Assembly: GCA_023544645.1 (NCBI GenBank)
Contig: JAMJFO010000006.1
Span: 47,036-96,861, forward strand
Direction: 5' to 3'
Source of the DNA: Desulfobulbaceae bacterium
GTDB lineage: Bacteria > Desulfobacterota > Desulfobulbia > Desulfobulbales > Desulfobulbaceae
Length of the DNA: 49,826 bases
The notes below the pieces were generated by a model. The model did not search any database and was not told the DNA's origin. It worked only from the letters and a program-made list of their open reading frames with translations. Below, in pieces: positions 27,418 to 35,631 of the stretch. Both the position numbers and the translations under genes were made by a program. Every line of letters starts with the position of its first letter. Within the stretch, counting starts at the first letter, position 1.

Positions 27418-29097
27418 GTGATCCGGCTTGGCAAACTGGAAGGGATCCTGCTCATATCATTTCTCCTTTTTTTTTCTTTCTCCCTCCTGTATATCTTCCG
27501 GTCATTTGATAATAATACGCTGGTCAGCTGGAAATGGATTTTTGGCGACAGGGGATTTTCGGCCATCCTCCCGTTCCTTTTGCTGGGAACAGCCTTTTCC
27601 CTGGTAATTTCCCGGCAGATCCCGCTGGAAAAATACCCGGCTCCTGTTCTTGCTGTCATTGCCGGAACTTCCGTGCTGCCACTGTGGAGCGAACCGGAAC
27701 TATTGCTTGATTCCGGCCGTTACTTTCTTCAGGCGAAATCCCTGTCAGAGTATGGGTCCATCTACTTTATCCGCGAATGGGGGCAGGCAATCTCGAGTTG
27801 GACGGATATGCCCCTCGTACCTTTTCTCTACGGACTGATTCTCAAAAGCGGGAACGAATCAAGAACAGCCATACAGCTCTTCAACACCATCATTTTTATT
27901 CTTACCGTTTTCCTTACGTATAAAACAGGTGCCGGCCTCTGGAACAGGGAGCTGGGTTTTTATGCCGGGCTTCTTCTGGCAGGCATGCCTTATCTGCTTA
28001 TACAAGTTCCCCAAATGCTGGTAGATGTCCATGCCATGTTTTTTCATATCCTGGCGGTTTACTGCTTTGTGCAGGCAATAAGATCCCGGGACCATTTCTC
28101 CCTTTTCCTTTCCACTTTGACATTGGTGCTGGCTGTATTCGTAAAATTTTCAACCTGGCCGATGCTGGCGTTATTACCTGTGACCGGTTTCATCATCTAC
28201 CTGCAGGACGACCGTCAGCAAACCATTCTCAAAAGAGCCGCTTTTATCCTCCTGTCGGCAGCTCTCATTGCAATAATTATCCTTGTTTTCAAGTTTCCGG
28301 TATTTTACCAGCAAATACAAATACTCCTCACCTATCAGCGGCCGGCGTTGACACTCTGGGGCGAGGGGACAATTTCTTCCTTTCTCTTTCAATGTCACCC
28401 CTTTATTGCCATTCTTGCCCTGTACTCTATTTTCCGGGCCTGTCAATTAAGGGATAAACCCTTCCTTATTGTTGCCCTGTATTTGTTATTGATTGTTTTT
28501 CTGCAAATACAACGCATTCGTTATATGATCCCCCTGCTGCCTTTTATTGCTATGATGGCTGCATACGGAATTGTCGCCTTCCGGGAGACGCAGGTCAGAA
28601 GGTTCTGTGGATGCATGATCGTCTCATCATCCCTGGCTATTCTTTATGTCGTCTACCTGCCCTTTTTGCACACCACGAGCATGATGAATATCAAAATGGC
28701 AGGAGAAGCGCTCAACAACCTTGATGATGAATTTATCAATGTAACAGTCCTGCCCCAGGAAAACTCGGAAGGCAGCACTTTTATCGCCATTCCCCTGCTT
28801 GATCTTTTCACTGAAAAACAGATACTCTCCCGGCAAAGTTGGCCCCATACCAAACCCGATCACCTCTCTGCCCACTCACCCTTACTGTTCACCTGGATGC
28901 AGAACAAACCTTCGTATTATGAATTGCCTAAAGATCAAAACCCGGTCCTCAGGCCGTTGATAGTTATTTCATCGGGAAATGTAAGCGACGAGGCTTACCG
29001 CCATCTGCTCGATACAATCCCGTCAACTGACTTCAGTCACTTTACCCGCCACTCGGGTGTCTTTCGTTACCGGACAATGGTTTCGGTATACAACTGA
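27418..29097 (+). CDS. GT-C (ArnT/PMT-like) membrane glycosyltransferase
   Basis: A 559-residue integral membrane protein with a GTG start, preceded by AAAGGG. It has an estimated 10-12 hydrophobic spans and then a soluble C-terminal region of about 120 residues (from about 435). The first large loop contains LLDSGRYFLQAKSLSEYGSIYF, where the acidic residue plus R-Y matches the catalytic D(x)RY region of the GT39/GT83 family, and VKFSTWPMLALL is typical of the PMT2 core. Such enzymes use polyprenyl-phosphate sugars as donors. It sits between the DsrE-like genes and yedE, and its role in a sulfur cluster is not obvious. It could belong with the glycan-type genes at 32-39 kb. Confidence 0.75.
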   Translation: MIRLGKLEGILLISFLLFFSFSLLYIFRSFDNNTLVSWKWIFGDRGFSAILPFLLLGTAFSLVISRQIPLEKYPAPVLAVIAGTSVLPLWSEPELLLDSGRYFLQAKSLSEYGSIYFIREWGQAISSWTDMPLVPFLYGLILKSGNESRTAIQLFNTIIFILTVFLTYKTGAGLWNRELGFYAGLLLAGMPYLLIQVPQMLVDVHAMFFHILAVYCFVQAIRSRDHFSLFLSTLTLVLAVFVKFSTWPMLALLPVTGFIIYLQDDRQQTILKRAAFILLSAALIAIIILVFKFPVFYQQIQILLTYQRPALTLWGEGTISSFLFQCHPFIAILALYSIFRACQLRDKPFLIVALYLLLIVFLQIQRIRYMIPLLPFIAMMAAYGIVAFRETQVRRFCGCMIVSSSLAILYVVYLPFLHTTSMMNIKMAGEALNNLDDEFINVTVLPQENSEGSTFIAIPLLDLFTEKQILSRQSWPHTKPDHLSAHSPLLFTWMQNKPSYYELPKDQNPVLRPLIVISSGNVSDEAYRHLLDTIPSTDFSHFTRHSGVFRYRTMVSVYN

Positions 29098-29396
29098 CCT
29101 GTTCCTCCCTCCCTTTCACCTTTATCGTATACTGACCGGGTAATTGTTCGAAACAGGACAGCGCTCCACACCTGCTGTCCCAAATGGGCCTGCAGGCAGA
29201 GTTAATTTGGCATCTTTCATCTGCCGACCCCTCTCGGCCAGAAAGTTTTATTTTCGCAAACCGCGCTCCACAGGGAACAAAATGGAAATGAACATCTTTC
29301 GAATCTCCGGAGCCCATCAATGGCACGAACCTTGCTGTAAATGGTGCAGATCTACCACAAAGCCTGCACCGAAAAGGATTTCTTGAGGAGAGTTTG

Positions 29397-30836
29397 ATGG
29401 AAATAGCAATACCGAGAAAAAATATCATCTGGGCCTATGTCATAGTTGGTTTTTTCGGCCTGGTCAGTGTGATTACCTTCGCAATGCATGAATATTACGC
29501 CTATCTCTCCGCCTATCTCTGGTTCGGCTTTATTTACGGCATGTGCCTTCAATACGGCAGATTCTGCTTTGCCTCCGCATTCAGGGACCTTTTTGCCGTA
29601 GGGGTGCCGAGAATGGTTGTCGGCATCATGATTGCCACACTCCTCTTTGCCATTACATCCAACCTGGTCGCCGCTACAGGATGGAGCACCTTTCACGCCG
29701 CGCCGGTCAGTATGCACGCCCTCATCGCCGGTTTGATTTTCGGTGTCGGCATGGTCTTTGCCGGCGGCTGCGCATCAGGGTCACTCTACAAGACGGGTGA
29801 GGGCAATGGCGTTTCCCTGCTGGTCATCCTGTCCATCAGTGCCACCCAGGCGCTCTTTGTTGACTGGGGCGGTGTGTTCAACAAATTTGTTCCCGCCTCC
29901 TGGCACGAATCAGCCCTGCAGAAAGGATTGCCGGATTCAATCAATGTCGGCGACGGCTGGGTGGATCAGTATCTGGCCGGCTATGTCTGGAACCAGCCGG
30001 TCAAGACCTATGCCCAGACCCTGGGTATGCAGGATGATACTCTCACCGGCGCGCTCCTGGGCAATGCCTTTGCCGGCGTTTTTATACCGGCGGTCATCAT
30101 TCTGGCCATTGTCTATATCTTCTGGGTCAGAAAAAACTATATCAAAAAAATCAGCGCAGAAAAGGGAGGCTCCATAACCTACAAAGATCACCTGAACGGG
30201 TTCTGGAGCATGATTATGGCCTCGAAAAGAACTTCCATCGCCGGCCTGCTGCTCGGCATAGCCTGCGGGCTGCAGATGTTTGTCATCGAAGGGCTGCGCA
30301 TGAAATTCGGGGTGAAAAACGCGGGCACCATACTTGAACGGCTGGGACACGATTTCGGCATCTCAGCCAAGGGCACGGTTTTTGATCCCGGCTACTGGTA
30401 CGTAACCACCCAGGAAGCGCAGTGGGTCGGCTGGACTCTGCAGAAACTCGGGCTCAACAATATGGACAATATCTATTTCGGCTGGGTCAACGGTATTCCC
30501 AACCCGGCGATGAACCCGGCCGACTGGATGAGTGTGGCCCTTATCGGCGGGGCCGCAGTCATGGCCCTGCTGCATGGTGAATTTAAATTTAAGGCGCCGA
30601 CCAGGGAACTGGCATTCTGGGCGATTCTGGGCGGTTTTTTCATGGGCATAGGCTCACGTCTTGCCCTGGGCTGTAATGTGGGCGCTTTTTTTGTTCGCAC
30701 AGCCATGGGAGACATGTCCGGTTGGCTCTTCGGTCTCGGTATGATCGGCGGGGCATTTATAGGGGTTAAAATATTTAACTGGTACACGGAACGAAAAATG
30801 GCCAAGGAAATGGCCGGCTTTGATCTGGACCTGTAA
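29397..30836 (+). CDS. yedE: YedE/YeeE-type (TsuA-like) sulfur-compound transporter
   Basis: A 479-residue membrane protein starting at the ATG at 29397 with GAGGAG upstream. It has two YeeE/YedE halves. The first contains YGRFCFASAFRDL (near residue 50) and FAGGCASGSLYKTGEG (near 123); the second contains GSRLALGCNVGAFFVRTAMGD (near 425). These conserved cysteines in Gly-rich turns are where TsuA passes thiosulfate through the membrane. An inserted region of about 140 residues between the halves is longer than in the shortest members. The substrate here (thiosulfate, sulfane sulfur or selenium compound) is not set by sequence. tusA follows after 26 bases. The 299 bases upstream hold no gene; one sigma-54-like sequence there has wrong spacing. 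Confidence 0.9.
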   Translation: MEIAIPRKNIIWAYVIVGFFGLVSVITFAMHEYYAYLSAYLWFGFIYGMCLQYGRFCFASAFRDLFAVGVPRMVVGIMIATLLFAITSNLVAATGWSTFHAAPVSMHALIAGLIFGVGMVFAGGCASGSLYKTGEGNGVSLLVILSISATQALFVDWGGVFNKFVPASWHESALQKGLPDSINVGDGWVDQYLAGYVWNQPVKTYAQTLGMQDDTLTGALLGNAFAGVFIPAVIILAIVYIFWVRKNYIKKISAEKGGSITYKDHLNGFWSMIMASKRTSIAGLLLGIACGLQMFVIEGLRMKFGVKNAGTILERLGHDFGISAKGTVFDPGYWYVTTQEAQWVGWTLQKLGLNNMDNIYFGWVNGIPNPAMNPADWMSVALIGGAAVMALLHGEFKFKAPTRELAFWAILGGFFMGIGSRLALGCNVGAFFVRTAMGDMSGWLFGLGMIGGAFIGVKIFNWYTERKMAKEMAGFDLDL

Positions 30837-30862
30837 CAACGAATCATTCGGAGGAACGTATT

Positions 30863-31114
30863 ATGGCAATGACATTTACCAAAAAAGAACAAGGTATCTA
30901 CTCTCTGGACGTAACCGGCTATGTCTGTCCCCATCCACAGATATATACCAAAAAGGCGCTGGAAAAAATACACGGCGGCGATGTGCTTGAAGTGACGTTT
31001 GACAACCCATCTTCATCGGAATCGGTTTCAGCCATGTGTGATTCCAACGGCAATGAAATCATAGAAAAGATTGCCGAAGGCGGCAAATTCACTTTCAGGA
31101 TCAAAAAGGCATAA
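30863..31114 (+). CDS. tusA: TusA-family sulfur carrier
   Basis: An 83-residue protein with the TusA/SirA signature. After the strand SLDVTGYVCPHPQIYTKKAL, cysteine C22 lies in the C-P-x-P motif (C22-P-H-P25), the site that carries persulfide sulfur. A second cysteine, C59 (SAMCDSNG), is near the third strand. Strong GGAGG ribosome site. It directly follows yedE, the pairing seen across bacteria in which the transporter delivers sulfur to a cytosolic carrier. The nearby DsrE-type proteins are plausible partners. Two small membrane proteins follow. Confidence 0.95.
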   Translation: MAMTFTKKEQGIYSLDVTGYVCPHPQIYTKKALEKIHGGDVLEVTFDNPSSSESVSAMCDSNGNEIIEKIAEGGKFTFRIKKA

Positions 31115-31198
31115 CATCCTGAATAAAATCTTAATGACCGGCTTTCTTCACCGCCCTGGTACATTCGAACCCGGTCATCGGCATAAATGGGAGATAAA

Positions 31199-31390
31199 GT
31201 GAAACAGCATCTTTTTGTCATTATTGTAATCGTAACCGGTTTCAGCACTTTTTTACTGGGCTACAGTCTCCCCTCTTTTCTTGAAGTTGGTTTTGGCGGC
31301 GGCGATTCCGCGAGCATAACCCCCGATGCCGAAAATGAAGCCGATCTCATGAAATATTATGAGGACTTATACAAGGACGTTGAAGAATAG
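31199..31390 (+). CDS. Small single-span membrane protein of the sulfur cluster (first of pair)
   Basis: A 63-residue protein from the GTG at 31199, which has GGGAG at ideal spacing; an ATG at 31187 in frame would add four residues. One N-terminal hydrophobic segment (VIIVIVTGFSTFLLGYSLPSF) is followed by a Gly-rich stretch and an acidic tail ending YYEDLYKDVEE. No cysteines and no known domain. It resembles the neighbour at 31400 in layout: TM, Gly-rich stretch, acidic tail with a Y/F-x-S/D-L-x-x-E-x-E type end. It could be one of the two conserved small hypothetical proteins of the YTD-type cluster. Confidence 0.7.
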   Translation: MKQHLFVIIVIVTGFSTFLLGYSLPSFLEVGFGGGDSASITPDAENEADLMKYYEDLYKDVEE

Positions 31391-31399
31391 GGTGCAAAC

Positions 31400-31606
31400 A
31401 TGAAATCAGGTCCCAAAATAATTGTTATAGTTTTGATCGCGCTTTGTTCTTTTTACGGGGGCTACACTTTTTCAGCGCGAACCGGCACCGAGCCGGGTTA
31501 TTTCGATGCGGTCGAAGCAGCCGGTTACGGTGGCGGCGGCAGTGAAAAAATCGAAGGCATCAGTGACGAAATGAACGAGTTTTATCAATCTTTACGCGAA
31601 GAATAA
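31400..31606 (+). CDS. Small single-span membrane protein of the sulfur cluster (second of pair)
   Basis: A 68-residue protein, nine bases after its neighbour. It has an N-terminal TM (about residues 6-25, IIVIVLIALCSFYGGYTFSA), then a linker with AAGYGGGGSEKIEG and a short amphipathic acidic tail ending FYQSLREE. One cysteine lies inside the TM. Its layout strongly recalls the 31199 product, suggesting an ancient duplication or a hetero-oligomeric pair. No function is known. They sit between tusA and a universal stress protein gene on the same strand. Confidence 0.7.
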   Translation: MKSGPKIIVIVLIALCSFYGGYTFSARTGTEPGYFDAVEAAGYGGGGSEKIEGISDEMNEFYQSLREE

Positions 31607-31639
31607 CCATTCATAGAAATCTAATCGCCGGGGATATTC

Positions 31640-32107
31640 ATGAAAAAAATTTTGCTCGCAGTGGATGACACCAAAAGTTCGATTAACATAATCGATACAA
31701 TGTCGGAAATTTTTTGCACCTGCATGCCCCGGGAGGTTGTGCTGCTGTATGTGCAAAAAATGATTTCCGGCAAATCAGTTATGGATGATCTGGTTGTCAG
31801 CGCCAGCGAATGGGAAACCCTCAAAGACTCGCTGGCGGATACCGCGTATCAGGAAATAAAGGAAAAAAAAGCACAAAAGGTCATTGACTACTTCAGCGGG
31901 ATCCTTCGCAAAAAGGGCATAACAGGGATCATCCCGGTGGTGCGGGAAGGTCATGCTGCCGAGGAAATCCTGAAAGTTTCCCAAGAGGAAGAAGTTGATA
32001 TGATCATCATGGGGTGCCGGAGCAGCCGGTTGCACAACCTTTTCATGGGGAGTGTCAGTCGTGAAGTCATCAACAATACGGAAAAATCCGTCCTGCTGGT
32101 AAAATGA
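31640..32107 (+). CDS. Universal stress protein (UspA) family protein
   Basis: A 155-residue single-domain Usp protein. It starts KKILLAVDDTKSS and has the C-terminal nucleotide-loop theme IIMGCRSSRLHNLFMGSVSREVI followed by KSVLLVK; the G-x2-x9-G-S pattern is mostly kept, so ATP binding is plausible. It lies 33 bases after the small membrane protein gene, and its stop overlaps the next start by four bases (ATGA at 32104-32107), linking the sulfur cluster to the following oxidoreductase gene in one transcript. Confidence 0.88.
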   Translation: MKKILLAVDDTKSSINIIDTMSEIFCTCMPREVVLLYVQKMISGKSVMDDLVVSASEWETLKDSLADTAYQEIKEKKAQKVIDYFSGILRKKGITGIIPVVREGHAAEEILKVSQEEEVDMIIMGCRSSRLHNLFMGSVSREVINNTEKSVLLVK

Positions 32108-33522
32108 ATGTCGTTCTAGGCGCAGGTCTTTCAGGGCTGTCAGCCGCAGCATGGTTAACCAGGGCGGGCAAACCCGTAGCAGTTATCGAAAAAAACAGGC
32201 ATGTCGGTGGTCTGGCAAGGACAATAACCCACGGTGACTTTCACTTTGATCTGGGCGGACACCGTTTTCTGACGGAAAATCAACAGGTTCAATCCTTTGT
32301 TGAGGAACTGCTCGGCAACGCTCTCCTGAAAGTACCGCGAAAAAGCCGGATATATATCAACGGCAGGCATATCGATTACCCTCTTTCCCCGGCCAACGCG
32401 GTTTTCGGAATGGGCCTGGCCGCAACCGGAGCAATTCTCCTCGATTACGGCAAGGAAAAATGGCGCAATATCATCCGCCCCCGTCAACTCCATTCCCTGG
32501 AAGACTGGGTGGTCTCTCAGTTTGGTCGAACCATTTTCAATCTGTATTTCAAGAACTACAGTGAAAAAGTGTGGGGCATTGATTGCCGGCATATCAGCAA
32601 GGACTGGGTGGCCAAACGAATCGACGGTCTTTCACTCCGGCAGTTTATCCAGCATTCACTTAAGTTTCATACCCAAAAAAATAAAACATTGACCGATACA
32701 TTTTTTTATCCCCGCAAGGGGATCGGTCAATTATCAGACCGGATGAGCGACCTGGTCAAAAGCAGGAATCCCGTCACGACCGGGGCCGGCGTCGAACGAA
32801 TTTTTCATGCCCATGGCAGTATTACCGGCATCCAGTTCAGTGACGGCGGAAAGACGCATTCCATGCAGGGTTCCACCTATATATCAAGTATTCCGGTTAC
32901 CAGGTTGTTGGAAAAAATTATTCCCTCCCCGCCCGGTCCTGTCCGCAGAGCCGCGGCCAGGATACGTTTCCGTTCCCTGGTGATAGTCGCCTTATTTCTC
33001 AACAAACAGAGCATGACCGATCTTACCTGGATGTATTTTCCCGGCAAAGAGATCCCTTTCGGCAGGATCCACGAACCCAAGAACTGGAGCAGCGATCTGG
33101 CTCCTGCCGGGAAATCCCATATCATAGCGGAATATTTCTGCAACCGGGACGACCGAACCTGGCAGTCTGCCGATGACGCCCTTGCCGGATCAACCGCCCA
33201 TCATCTGCAGAAACTCGGTTTCTTCGATCAAAAAGATATACTTGACAGCTGTGTACTGAGGATTCCCTACGCCTATCCGGTCTTTGACCTCCATTACCGG
33301 AAACATCTGAAGATCATCACCGATTTTCTAGACGGATTTGCCAACCTCCATCTGGTCGGCAGGAGCGGTATGTTCAGTTACCTCAACATGGACCAGGCCA
33401 TGGAAAGCGGTATTGTTGCCGCCCAACAGATTATACAGGACTGCAGAAAGAAAGATCCTGTTCCGGCGACGAGTGATAATATATTCATTCCCGGTCACCT
33501 CCTGCAGCCGGATTATTCCTGA
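32104..33522 (+). CDS. FAD-dependent oxidoreductase (UDP-galactopyranose mutase-like / protoporphyrinogen-oxidase fold)
   Basis: A 472-residue flavoprotein with a Rossmann GAGLSGLSAA (6-15) and VIEKNRHVGGLART for FAD binding, then DLGGHRFLT. The central segment (FNLYFKNYSEKVWGIDCRHISKDW) is typical of a group of NAD(P)/FAD oxidoreductases related to UDP-galactopyranose mutase, usually encoded with glycosyltransferases. The C-terminus GRSGMFSYLNMDQAMESG is the second FAD contact. The substrate is unknown. It overlaps the usp gene start by four bases and shares one base with the next gene (33522), so it belongs to one operon. Confidence 0.8.
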   Translation: MNVVLGAGLSGLSAAAWLTRAGKPVAVIEKNRHVGGLARTITHGDFHFDLGGHRFLTENQQVQSFVEELLGNALLKVPRKSRIYINGRHIDYPLSPANAVFGMGLAATGAILLDYGKEKWRNIIRPRQLHSLEDWVVSQFGRTIFNLYFKNYSEKVWGIDCRHISKDWVAKRIDGLSLRQFIQHSLKFHTQKNKTLTDTFFYPRKGIGQLSDRMSDLVKSRNPVTTGAGVERIFHAHGSITGIQFSDGGKTHSMQGSTYISSIPVTRLLEKIIPSPPGPVRRAAARIRFRSLVIVALFLNKQSMTDLTWMYFPGKEIPFGRIHEPKNWSSDLAPAGKSHIIAEYFCNRDDRTWQSADDALAGSTAHHLQKLGFFDQKDILDSCVLRIPYAYPVFDLHYRKHLKIITDFLDGFANLHLVGRSGMFSYLNMDQAMESGIVAAQQIIQDCRKKDPVPATSDNIFIPGHLLQPDYS

Positions 33523-34964
33523 TGAAATGCACCCTTATCATACCGGCCTGGGAACCCGAGGATATATTCCCGAGCAGGACGGCCGCCTCCCAGATCAATT
33601 ACTGGCAGCCGCTGGGCACCCTCTCCGTCGCCGCCTCCCTGCAGCAGGCCGGTCATGAAGTTGTATTTCTCAACGGCGCTTTTTTAAACCATACCGAGAT
33701 CCTTGAGGCTGCCGCAACCTCCGGCCCGGATTTTATCGGCCTCTATTCAACCACCTTTGGCTGGCCAAAGGCGAAAAAAACCGCCCGGGATCTGAAGGCC
33801 GTTCTCCCCGATGTTTTTATCACCGTGGGCGGGCCTTTTCCCATTGCCCGCCAGGAGCAATGCCTTCAAGAGTGCCGATGGATCGATGCCGTTGTCACCG
33901 GCGAAGGAGAAATACCTGCCGTGGCCATGGTGGAAAATCTGGCTGCCGGCATGAGCATGGCCGGAATTAACGGCGTAGTCTACAGGGAAGGGCCGCGGAT
34001 TGTCAAAAACCCTCCCCAACCCCTTATAATGGACCTTGACACCCTGCCGTTTCCGGCCCGGGAACTCCTTGGCAAAGCGGACTCGTATATCCCGGCTCCG
34101 GCAACATACAAACGTAAACCGGTGGCGGTCATCATGACCTCGCGCGGCTGCAACCGGAAGTGTATATACTGCTTCCAGATCGATAAAAGCCGCAAAAGCG
34201 GCGTCCGCTATCGAAGTATCGAAAATGTGCTGGCGGAAATTGAATTATGCCTTTCCCAGGGCTACCGCGAGATAAAATTCATTGATGAGACATTGGCGGC
34301 GGATTATGGTCGGGCCATGCAGCTCGCCCGGGAAATAACGGCCCGTGAGCTCGATTTCACCTGGTTTGCTTCAGCATGTGTCAATCAGGTGGATAAACCG
34401 TTACTGGCTGCCTTCAAGGAAGCCGGCTGCTGGGCAATACTGATGGGCGCCGAAAGCGGAGTGCAGAAAAACCTCAACACCATCCGCAAGGGAATTACTC
34501 TTGAGCAGGTCCGCAAAGCGGTCCGGGCGGCCCAGGATGTCGGCATAAAGGTCTTCACACCCTTTCTTTTCGGCATCCCGGGCGAAACCTTTGCCGAAGG
34601 ACTCAAGACCATCGATTTTGCCTGCGACCTGAATCCGGATGTGGCCAATTTCCATTGCCTGACCCCCTTTCCCGGTACTGAACTGTATGACAACATCGAG
34701 CAGTACGGCACGATTTCCGATGATCTTACCGATTACACCTACCAGGGAGCTGCTTTTACGCCTTATAGCATGAGCCGTGAAGAAATCGCTGCCCTCAGGC
34801 ATATAGCGTTTAAGAAATTTTATTCAAGACCCCGTTTTCTGCTGCGCAGCATAGTCAACCTGAGAGGGCTCCATGACCTTCGCGCAGCAGCCACCGGCAT
34901 AAAAAGCCTTTTCTGGATATGGGTTACTGACGCGATTTTCAAGAAAAAAACCTGTTGCCGTTAA
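33522..34964 (+). CDS. B12-binding-domain-type radical SAM protein
   Basis: A 480-residue protein. The N-terminal 180 residues form a cobalamin-binding-type Rossmann domain (PLGTLSVAASLQQAGHEV, GPDFIGLYSTTFGWPKAKK, VTVGGPFPIA) but lack the DxHxxG lower-ligand histidine, as in class B radical SAM methylases. The radical SAM core has C210-x3-C214-x2-C217 (SRGCNRKCIYCFQ), then KFIDETLA, GAESGVQKNLNTIRKG and FLFGIPGETF. Methylation or another radical rearrangement of a lipid, glycan or small metabolite is typical of this class; the substrate is unknown. It starts on the last base of the preceding gene. Repeat copy 2 begins 44 bases after its stop. Confidence 0.85.
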   Translation: MKCTLIIPAWEPEDIFPSRTAASQINYWQPLGTLSVAASLQQAGHEVVFLNGAFLNHTEILEAAATSGPDFIGLYSTTFGWPKAKKTARDLKAVLPDVFITVGGPFPIARQEQCLQECRWIDAVVTGEGEIPAVAMVENLAAGMSMAGINGVVYREGPRIVKNPPQPLIMDLDTLPFPARELLGKADSYIPAPATYKRKPVAVIMTSRGCNRKCIYCFQIDKSRKSGVRYRSIENVLAEIELCLSQGYREIKFIDETLAADYGRAMQLAREITARELDFTWFASACVNQVDKPLLAAFKEAGCWAILMGAESGVQKNLNTIRKGITLEQVRKAVRAAQDVGIKVFTPFLFGIPGETFAEGLKTIDFACDLNPDVANFHCLTPFPGTELYDNIEQYGTISDDLTDYTYQGAAFTPYSMSREEIAALRHIAFKKFYSRPRFLLRSIVNLRGLHDLRAAATGIKSLFWIWVTDAIFKKKTCCR

Positions 34965-35007
34965 TTATCCGCTGTTTTTCCATCCGATCCCGGGTCCCTG
35001 CATTTTT

Positions 35008-35217
35008 TAACCCGCATTTCTCACAAGTGTTGTCGCGAGAAGCCGTAAAGTGGTGTAGATACAGATAGCGAGCCTTGCGAGACCTTCGAGGCGCTGTACC
35101 GAAAACACTCGCAGGGATACTGTACGCATGTCGCGAATGTTTTCGGTGCTGCAACGCTGTAGACATGGTACTTTCCGGGTTCGCAGTCCCGACGTGTCGG
35201 GAAGAGAAATGCGGCTT
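35008..35217. repeat. Dispersed palindromic element with terminal inverted repeats, copy 2
   Basis: About 210 bp, clearly homologous to copy 1 over most of its length. The ends are CCCGCATTTCTC (35011-35022) and GAGAAATGCGG (35204-35214). Shared blocks include GTCGCGAGAAGCCGTAAAGT, AGGCGCTGTACCGAAAACAC and GCTGTAGACATGGT-type segments. It differs by an approximately 24-base insertion after GATACA and by a small extra palindrome CCCGACGTGTCGGG near the right end. No gene is inside. It lies between the radical SAM gene and the nucleotidyltransferase gene. Confidence 0.85.
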
Positions 35218-35562
35218 AGCACCTCAACGTACGATAACTCCTCACACCTGTAGTCCACCTCTTCAGACAGCTGCATCTCCGCAATCCATACCATTTATCC
35301 TGTCCCTGCCGGCAATATACTACACTGTGGCCCTTTCCTGCTCGCCGGAAAATGCACTACGCGGATAATTTTACCTGAAAATTGCCAGGCGATTATAATG
35401 ATAAATGGCAATGCATTCATGCATATATCAGAACTTTGAAATCATCTTTTTATGTCACATCGTGGCACATAAAAATGTAGATTATATTTCGCATCCAGCA
35501 AAAAACAACAATAGCTGCTCCTTGTTCAATCAATAAATTTACAAAAATTATATCTATATAAC

Positions 35563-35592
35563 TTGACAATACAGAAATTTTGCCGGTAACAT
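35563..35592 (+). promoter_or_regulatory. Probable sigma-70 promoter of the nucleotidyltransferase gene
   Basis: TTGACA at 35563-35568 and TAACAT at 35587-35592 with an 18-base spacer, about 40 bases before the ATG at 35632. The rest of the gap between repeat copy 2 and this site (35218-35562) is AT-rich and I see no gene in it. Confidence 0.6.
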
Positions 35593-35631
35593 TAAATAAA
35601 GAGCAGTATTCATTTCTACTGGGAATATATT

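Noticed and set aside
29208-29224. Sigma-54-like sequence TGGCAT...CTGCC upstream of yedE
   Set aside because: The GG-to-GC distance is 14 instead of 12, so it cannot function as a normal -24/-12 promoter.
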